This document shows positions 56,464-64,000 of a DNA stretch of 64,000 nucleotides, piece after piece. How positions within the stretch are numbered: the first letter of the stretch is position 1; every line of letters starts with the position of its first letter. This stretch comes from Branchiostoma floridae (taxonomy: Eukaryota; Chordata; Leptocardii; Amphioxiformes; Branchiostomatidae): positions 27,648,357-27,712,356 of the forward strand of contig NC_049982.1 of assembly GCF_000003815.2 (NCBI RefSeq). The letters are read 5' to 3'. The translations under genes were made by a program, and so were the position numbers. Under the pieces are notes generated by a model. The model worked only from the letters and a program-made list of their open reading frames with translations. It was not told the DNA's origin and made no database searches.

Positions 56464-59454
56464 TGTCACATTTATCTACATTGCAAACATTTATGTAACC
56501 TTTTGGTCACACTATAAAGAATACCCCCTGCCACACATAATACAGCGTCAGTATCGCCTTAGGATATTTTTTGTGTGAAACAATACCGACTTTTGCTTAA
56601 TGATTACTCAGAAGGGACCCTAGACCGCCCAGTGCGGTTCTTCTGCATTTTTTCTTGGTTACCGCATTAGTATCAAACCCACAACTGGGCAGGTCGGCAA
56701 AACTTCGAGCTCCGGACGGCAGTATCTTATCTAAAAAACAGGACACTTCTGAAGATTCTCGGCTTATCAACTTAAATTTGGTATGTGTATTTTTAAAATC
56801 CTTTAGATTTGTGTTTTACCTAAATGGCAAATATAATCAAAGACCTTCAGGATCCAGTCTTCCTCCCCCTCTCTCCAGTGTACTACATACATTAGGAACA
56901 CTGTGACTACTCTAAAGTAGCCTGGATACCAGTCCCTCGCTCTATACTATAGCCCTTTCGCGGTAATGTATTATCCTTATGCCAGGGAAGGTCCAAGCCC
57001 CAGTCTCTATTTGCACTCAGAGGTAATGGCATCCAGTTTCTGATAACTATACCCGCGAGGTAATCAGGGCCCGCGTGCTGTGTTTGGCGGCGGGGCTAAT
57101 CGGTTGCCGGCCCGAAGTGATTAGCGAGTATAGCACGGCGGTCTGGATACCAGGCTAACTCTAAAGGTACTATGAAGCTTTATCCCCCTCCCCTGGGGTG
57201 ACAGTGACTTCATTATCATCCCTCCCTCCTTCAGATGGCAGTCTATCCACATGTTCAGGTACACATGAACATTCTGTAACCATGACAACATTATTGTGTT
57301 ATCAGTAACACCATAAACTAGGGCAGTATCCTTCTATTTTCCCGATTTGTTCTTAAAACAAATACTGATGGACAATATAATACGTATAGTTCTACAACCT
57401 TCACTTAATTGTACACGGGCTGATCAAACGTATATATGTCTGACAATGGTACATTTGTTTAGTATAGGATAGTTAATATTAGTATTTCTACAATGCACAA
57501 CTATTATACATGGACTGTTACATGTACGGATGTCGGGTAATAGTAGTGCATTTGTCAAGCACAAGAAAGCTCAATTTTAAGTAATTCTAAAATCTACAAC
57601 TATTGCACATGGACTGATAAAATGTACTCATGCATCACCCCTCTATACCTTTGTAATAGATTCGCCCACATTTACATATCAAGTGTCTGAGAGTATTTTA
57701 ATATGGCACCGGACTTTTATCTCTTTGTGTGGTGACTAGCGCCGAGCAGGCGAGCACACAATATATATGTCAACCTCTCTACTGACCATCCTGAATTGAA
57801 GTACCTAACAGATCATTTTAAGTCTCCGACCAAGTTCATCTATAAGTTAAGACCTTCAAAAGATCATGTACAAACATTTTTTGTGCAATAACTTCAAATA
57901 AGGCATGCACAAACTTTTTTAATTTCAAAAAGTTTAAAAGTTGCATGGCATAACATGATTAAGAAAAAACGGTAATGCCATATCCTCATTTTTTTTACAC
58001 TGCTGTCTGTGAGATTGTAGTGAGGCCTAAAAGACTTCGTATCACAACATTTCAGGCAACCGGCGATGGCTTTTGTTCAATCGTAAATTTATAACGGGTG
58101 TCAGTGTGCTTGGATCACTGTGTGCAAAGGGGAGGTAACATCAACTCTCATAGTACGACGGTTACTAATGTTATGCTGTTATCTAGACACTCTCAAGACT
58201 TTTTTTCAACACATTGTTACATATATATAAACTGTTGTTGTTCTGGAGTAAACCAAATACTCTCTCTTCGCAGCCTGGGGCTGAATTGCGGGGAGCTTAC
58301 AATAGTAGGGCTTAATAACAAGGGTCAGTGTAAATGGTAGCTTGTACACAGCACACAGTCACCTTAGTATGACAGATATTGCCCCAGTTGTGACCGTTGG
58401 ACTGTAAGGATATGAACCACTGACACCGGGAAGGGCCCCTCCATTTTTCGACGGGTGACTTTTTTCGATAAGTGCGTTCTTTAATGTGTCCGGGGCGTGA
58501 CTCTCCTCAAACACGGGACCTCCAGGTAACGTCCTATCCGAAAGACGGCCCTAACCCGAAGCTGGGTAGTCATTTACACATGGGTAAAGTGAGGAAAGTC
58601 GTTTTTAAAAGTGCCTTTCCGAAGAATGCAACATAGGGGCTTATCAGGGTTCTGGTCGAATCACACACGGTTTCCCCAGGGATTGCGCACCACGATGCCA
58701 CTGAGTTGTGTATTCCATAGTTGCTGTTTTTTTTCCCCTCAGTTATGTTGATATAGTTTGGTTACCAGCAAATTTCATTTTCATGAGGAAACCTATCTTA
58801 GTTCCATTCTGCCACGTTGATACGATTATACAAACGGCATCCATATTTGTTGCGCTTTCTGTGATCAATGTTCTATAATGTTGTCATAATTATCTACTTT
58901 GCAAACATCGATGGGACATTTTGGTGACACGATAAAGAAATACCCCCTGCCTTGCATAACACAGCGCCCGCATCGCTTTAGGATATTTTGTGAGGGAAAC
59001 AATACCGCCTTTTGCCTAATGATAACTCAGAAGGGACACTAGACCGGTTCTTCTGCATTTTTCCTTGGTTACCACATTATTATCAAACCCACAAACTGGG
59101 CAGGTCGGCAGTATCTTGCCTAAAAAGCAGGACACTTCTGAAGATTCTCGGCTCATTAACTCAAATTTGGTATGTCTTTTCAAAATCGTTTAGATTTGTG
59201 TTTTACCTAAATGACAAATGCAATCAAAGACAAATAAGTGAAGATGTAGAGTCATTTTTTATTTGTACATGTTGCGTACATACCAATCAGACACCGGTAA
59301 CGATTAGCCATGCAACCATTTTTCGAGATTGGCGATTTGTGATTAGCTTGCCCAAAGCCTCCCAGCTAAGCACTGGCCTTTTGTTTCGACATCCTCTTCT
59401 GGTAACTGTGCAACAGTGTGGGGTTTAAGGAGTGCTAGAAAACTACACAAATTG

Positions 59455-59538
59455 GCTGATCGGCCTTTTCTGGGGTAGTGGTTGGCACACTGGTTTTGAG
59501 AACTGCCTTCCAGGGTTTGATCCCGGGTGTCGGCATCT
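59455..59538 (+). mobile_element. tRNA-like SINE head, unit C
   Basis: GGGGTAGTGGTTGGCACAC and CAGGGTTTGATCCCGGG at tRNA-like spacing. Confidence 0.65.
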
Positions 59539-59990
59539 TAATTACCTGCTTGATAAAAAGCAGGTATTGTTTTTGGTAGCAATCATGTTTTGGAGTTTGT
59601 GTTTCCGGACCTATATATTTGGATTGCGATTACCTTTGCTATGGGGGGTAGAATGTGTGAGCCACTGTGCTTTAGCTTGCATTACAAGTTTCTGCAGTTT
59701 TGTGGTTCGTTTTTTTTTTAAATATTTACACCCCTTTTCCTGATGTGGAGTGATCTGGCCTTTCCTCTCTCTCAACCTCCTTGGGACAATTCATTGTGCC
59801 AATCATTCATTGTGCCAATCTTGTGCAAAATCATTGGACAAATCTATTTTAAATCTATTCAAAAATCTTTTGATTTGTGCAATGAAACCGCGGGTCTCTC
59901 CAAACGTATCCAAGCTGTTACGGAGAGTTTTACAGCTGAATAAAAGCAGACTGTGAAACAAGAATTGAAGGAGTACGAAGGAAGAGTTAC

Positions 59991-60116
59991 CGTAACGAGT
60001 TGTCCTTCATCAAAACGAGTTTGTATCTCGTTGCCAATATCGCCCTGTGGCAGGTTCATGTTTCTCGACTCTCCGCGGTTCGTGATATCCATTTTGCCAT
60101 TGGCAACTTTATGCAC
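59991..60116 (-). pseudogene. eIF5A exon 3 relic in unit C, both splice sites intact
   Basis: 42 open codons (VHKVANGKMDITNRGESRNM ... FDEGQLVT) with acceptor TCTCTAG and donor GTAACT, unlike the sister relic at 32754-32879. Three residues differ or match variably (S/N, D/N). No other eIF5A exon lies nearby in this orientation. The splice sites suggest that this copy is younger or less decayed, not necessarily used. Confidence 0.85.
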
Positions 60117-60570
60117 CTAGAGAACAGGAAATAGACCAAGAGTCACCTCTGAAACATATTTCGTGCTCGTTGTTGACAAGGTTATTTCTTTGTAAAACAG
60201 ACATCTACACATTTGCTCTCCCTCACCGAAGCAATACTAAAGTCAGATTACCCCTGGTACTGTCCTTGTGCTCTGTGTAAGGTGGATTATATGCCTGTCG
60301 CTAAATTCAGTAAAAGGTCGTGACATCACGATTAGCCACATGTAAGATGAGCTGAAAATTTGGAATTGTGACGTTTTACGGTTTTCTAATGAACAAGAGT
60401 TCGTAAACCTCCCACCTGCATGACGTGTATTGGGTGTTTTCAGACTTAAATTTTTTTGTAGGGTATGGCGTTCCTGAGGAACAAGATATCAAATCTATAA
60501 AAAAAAACAGGAAATTCCCTTTGCACCCTCGGTGTATGGTACGAATTCAGCTGTTTGTGAAATATAAGTC

Positions 60571-62840
60571 GTTAAAGTGCCTTTCCGAAGAATGCAACAT
60601 CCGGGCTTATCAGAGGTTTCAAACCAAGGATCTCTGAGTTCTGGGCGAATCACACACGCTTTCCCCGCGGATTGCGCACCACGATGCCACTGAAGTGTGT
60701 GCGCCTCAAGGGTTACTGCTGCTGTTTTTGTTTATCTCTTTTAATCACAGTCATTTTTAACGTGGCGATTTTAAGCTAGGGTATATAGTGGAGTTATATA
60801 AGAAGTTGAACCCGCACACCATGTAGTCACGTTTCTCAGTTATGTTGATATAGTTTGGTTACCAGAAAATTTCATTTTCATGAGGTACCTATCTTATTCG
60901 GCCACGTTGATTCGATTATACGAATGGCATCCATATCTGTTGCGTTTTCTGTGTTCAATGCTCTATAATGTTGTCATATTTATCTACTTTGTAAACATCG
61001 ATGTAACCTTTTGGTGACACGATAAAGAAATACCCCCTGCCTTGCATAACACGACGCCCGTATCGCTTTAGGATATTTTCTGTGGGAAACAATACCGCTT
61101 TTTGCCTAATGATTACTCAGTAGGGACACTAGACCGGTTCTTCTGCATTTTTCCTTGGTTACCACATTATTATCAAACCCACAAACTGGGCAGGTCGGCA
61201 AAACTTCGAGCTCCAGACGGCAGTATCTTGGCTAAAAAACAGGACACTTCTGAGGATTGTCGGCTCATTAACTTAAATTTGGTATGTGTATTTTTAAAAT
61301 CATTTAGATTTGTGTTTTACCTAAATGACAAATGCAATCAAAGACAAATAAGTGAAGATGTAGAATCATTTTTCATGTTGCGTACATACCAATCAGACAC
61401 CGGTAACGATTAGCCATGCAACCATTTTTCGAGATTGGCGATTTGGTGATTAGCTTGCCCAAATCCTCCCAGCTAAGCACTGGCCTTTTGTTTCGACATC
61501 CTCTTCTGGTAACTGTGCAACAGTGTGGGGGTTTAAGGAGTGCCAGAAAACTACACAAATTGGCTGATCGGCCTTTTCTGGGGTAGTGGTTGGCACGCTG
61601 GTTTTGAGAACTGCCTGCCAGGGTTTGATCCCGGGTGTCGGCATCTTAATTACCTGCTTGATAAAAAGCAGGTATTGTTTTTGGTAGCAATCATGTTTTG
61701 GAGTTTGTTTTTCCGGACCGATATATTTTGATTGCGATTACCTGTGCAATGTGTGAGCCATTGTGCTTTAGCTTGCATTAGAAGTTTCTGCAGTTTTGTG
61801 GTTCGTTTAAAAAAAAATATATTTACACCCCTTTTCCTGATGTGGAGTGATCTGGCCTCCTTTCCTCTCTCTCAACCTCCTTGGGGACAGCTGCGGCATC
61901 TGTTTTGAGTTTTCAGTAGCATGGGAGTGTGTGAAAGGGTCTTTCCAGTGCTATATCTCCAGAAGAGAACGTGTGATTGCGATGATATTTGATACATGGT
62001 GCGGAAGGTGCGGTTCCGGCGCTATATCTCCAGAACTAAACGTGTACATGCGATCGCGATGTTATTTGGTGCATGGGTGGTTGACTGACGCTCAAGTTTG
62101 ATTTTTGTTTGGGCATGGACATGCTGTGGTCTCGATTTTTTGGGACGCATATACCTTACAATGTTAGTTATATTGTGGAAGTGGTATTAGTTTGGGCCCC
62201 CTTGCAGCATGCCCTGGGGCTGCAGAGCCAGTTTAGTCACAATGTTCCCCACCTACATCTGCTTGGTGTCCCAGCAGAAAATGTAAAATGTGAAGCTGAT
62301 GGCTGCACAGACCCACAACTAGTAAAAAGAGTAACTGTGACCATTCCAGTCGCCTCTGTATGGTGTGAACCAATATATGCACATTGAGATACAATGCATG
62401 TGCCAGGTGCAGGTGTAACAATAGGAAATAAAAATGAAATGGGGAGGACACCAGAAAGGTGTAGTTTTGGATCTCACCGTTTACCATAGGTAACGTTGAA
62501 TGTATAACTGAAGAACAATGATGGAATAATTTCGCCAAACGTCAAACCAAATCAACCCCACAACGTTAACACACCATACGCACTATCACAAAACAAAACA
62601 TTTCATGCAGGTTTGAGTTTTCAGACTCCTGTTCTTTCTGTTTCTACTCCTCTCTTACATTGCTCCCCACACCAACCCTGTGAGTAGTAGCCGCTAGAAC
62701 ATGCGCCACATTGTGAGTAAGGGGCTAGAGTCACACGTAAGTTTACCCAGCGATATCGAACTCGGAGATTTGAGGACGAATCTTGAAAAAAAAGGGGACT
62801 AGTGTAACAGTGTTTTTTTTTTTTTTTTTAAATAGCGCCA
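60571..62840 (+). repeat. Array unit D (internally deleted) plus eIF5A flank
   Basis: It begins like unit A/B (SINE at 60560-60730, CTAGGGTATATAGTGGAG) but near 60830 jumps to the third sub-block (as at 31545), skipping about 3.5 kb. It joins the flank 61840-62840, which duplicates 38111-39105. Confidence 0.9.
61561..61646 (+). mobile_element. tRNA-like SINE head, unit D
   Basis: GGGGTAGTGGTTGGCACGC and CAGGGTTTGATCCCGGG, same family as 32210-32300. Confidence 0.65.
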
Positions 62841-62860
62841 TGCCAAACGGCTATGCAAAT

Positions 62861-62938
62861 CGGCTGATCAGCCTTTTCTGGTGTGGTGGTTTTGTGATCT
62901 GCATGCCGGCCCAGGTTCGATCCCGGGTGTTTGCATGC
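62861..62938 (+). mobile_element. Uninterrupted tRNA-like SINE (empty site for the CCGG transposon)
   Basis: GCATGCCGGCCCAGGTTCGA runs through without insertion, with an excellent B box GGTTCGATCCC. It lies about 150-230 bp upstream of the third eIF5A copy. Confidence 0.8.
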
Positions 62939-63092
62939 TGTTTCTATCTGTTTCTACTCCTTTCTTACATTGTATTGAAGTATGTGGAAATCTTAATTAG
63001 GGATTGACAAACCAAATCGAAAGCGTCATCAATCCTGAATTCTCCCCAGTTGAGTGTCTTGTTTTTTTCCCAACAGCTGATTTGATAAAACA

Positions 63093-63224
63093 ATGGAAGG
63101 AAAAACTACCTACCCCCAACAGGCCACCGCCCTGAGGCAGACTGGTCACGTGATGCTGAAGGGCCGTCCCTGTAAGATCACGGCGATAACTACAACCACA
63201 GAAGGGAAACATGGCAGTAGCAAG
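63093..63224 (+). CDS. eIF5A: Third eIF5A copy, first coding exon (continues beyond window)
   Basis: After acceptor TTTTTTCCCAACAG and CTGATTTGATAAAACA the ATG opens MEGKTTYPQQATALRQTGHV, then [20 protein letters not shown] and GSSK, ending at a GTAGAA donor: 44 codons. The hypusine lysine is residue 39. The acidic N-terminus of the 40.5 kb copy is shortened by 14 residues, and the loop is GKHGSS instead of GKHGHS. Intron 1 (63225 to the window end) is highly similar to 40680-41320. Exons 2-4 would lie beyond the window, so whether it is a gene or a pseudogene cannot be judged. Confidence 0.8.
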
Positions 63225-63432
63225 GTAGAATTTTGTATTGGTGTTGTATGAATCACTTTGGCCAAGAATGTTATGTTTTCTATGCAGTTCGCTTGTGGGT
63301 CTGTCTGTTTATTGGCGTGTTTGATTGATTGCGTGCTTGTGGAGAGAACTACTGAATGAATATTTATGATGTTCGATATATTATTAGGTGTCGGCAAGCT
63401 GAGCGCGCACGACAAAGGGCAGCTTCGGTTAT

Positions 63433-63545
63433 CGGTTTGATAATAATAATATTTAATAACAACAATTCTATTGCAAGTTCATGCCCGAGGGCTAATTACA
63501 GACAAAGCAAAGCAGTGATATACATACTTGTATACTTAACAAAGA
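63433..63545 (+). mobile_element. LINE/SINE 3' tail in intron 1 of the third eIF5A copy
   Basis: Contains (TAA)n and TATTGCAAGTTCATGCCCGA, GGCTAATTACAGACAAAG. Same site as in the other two copies. Confidence 0.75.
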
Positions 63546-64000
63546 AGATAAATGAGATTTATTGATAAGTCAAAAGGGAAATGACATCCAATCTAAATCT
63601 AGTACATTGGACAGCTTATGTTTTTGTTCATCAACAAGATCATCAACTGATATAATTGATAACAAATAAAGATCTTCTTTGCAAAATCAATGAGAATTAT
63701 TTATGTGTAATACGTCAGTTGTAAAGGTCAACGTCACTTGGCGAGGGTTTGAGATCGTGGAACTCTAGTTGCCACTTTTTACTTGCAGAACAGCCAAACC
63801 TTAAAATGGTCTAACGTTAATTGTTGCATGTAAGGATTCTTTCGGCCCTGTCTAGTTCTATTTTAGGAGAGAAAGGATCACAATCATTCTGTTTAGCGGT
63901 TTTCCAATGCACGGTCTAAACTCTGCTTCTAAACTCATCCTGAACTCTCGTATGTAACTGAAAATGAGAGTTTCATCGATAGACGAAATGACACATATTG
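63546..64000 (+). repeat. Duplicated eIF5A intron 1 sequence
   Basis: Collinear with 40850-41320 (for example ACGTCACTTGGCGAGGGTTT and GTTTAGCGGTTTTCCAATGC) up to the window edge. The duplication therefore extends past the window. Confidence 0.9.

Larger units (their letters stand above)
54010..60570 (+). repeat. Array unit C (direct duplicate of the A/B type)
   Basis: 55080-58450 is nearly identical to 27905-31260 and 33475-36830. 58450-60570 matches 31260-33335 of unit A, including the eIF5A exon 3 relic. 54010-55080 is an extra, more diverged 5' part that matches the inverted left unit (26900-25700) best. Confidence 0.9.

Overview
This window is a piece of an animal genome: it has spliced genes with GT-AG introns, long non-coding stretches, (CA)n, (GA)n and (CT)n microsatellites, non-LTR retrotransposon remains, tRNA-derived SINEs and many foldback/MITE elements. 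The repeat load and the eIF5A protein style suggest an amphioxus (Branchiostoma). That is inference from pattern memory, not a database match. Two assembly gaps (runs of N) lie at 958-1215 and 53217-53438.

The only protein genes I can support are copies of translation factor eIF5A. Two are complete four-exon genes in opposite orientation: a minus-strand copy at 19072-21924 (153 aa) and a plus-strand copy at 40506-44185 (161 aa). A third copy enters at the right edge (first coding exon 63093-63224, plus strand). Two more eIF5A exon 3 relics sit inside a repeat array (32754-32879 and 59991-60116, minus). All three gene copies keep a splice acceptor just upstream of the ATG and the same LINE-tail insertion in intron 1, so they come from one ancestor that already had these.

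Layout. 1-2270: two clusters of a ~136 bp tandem repeat, with a gap. 2270-14900: mostly non-coding, with MITEs, a 100 bp tandem array (5490-6008), microsatellites, and LINE relics at 4510, 10440 and 11920-12410. 15200-27000 is the left arm and 27700-54000 the right arm of a large imperfect inverted duplication. Read outward from the centre, both arms carry array unit(s), a 1.1 kb C-rich transposon, eIF5A exons 1-4, a foldback block (18.05-18.5 / 45.1-45.55) and a larger block (15.2-16.85 / 48.8-54.0) ending in a GA/CT microsatellite. 54000-64000 is a direct re-duplication of the array plus eIF5A flank (matching about 27.7-41.3 kb). The array units (~5.57 kb) contain SINEs, an L1/Tx1-like reverse transcriptase fragment and eIF5A relics.

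Comparing arms gives natural before/after pairs for transposon insertion: a CCGG-flanked element (39171-40310, empty site near 62905) and a piggyBac-like TTAA element (50991-53502, empty site near 15805) that itself holds a nested G-rich element. There is no bacterial-type operon, CRISPR array, rRNA gene or standard tRNA gene.
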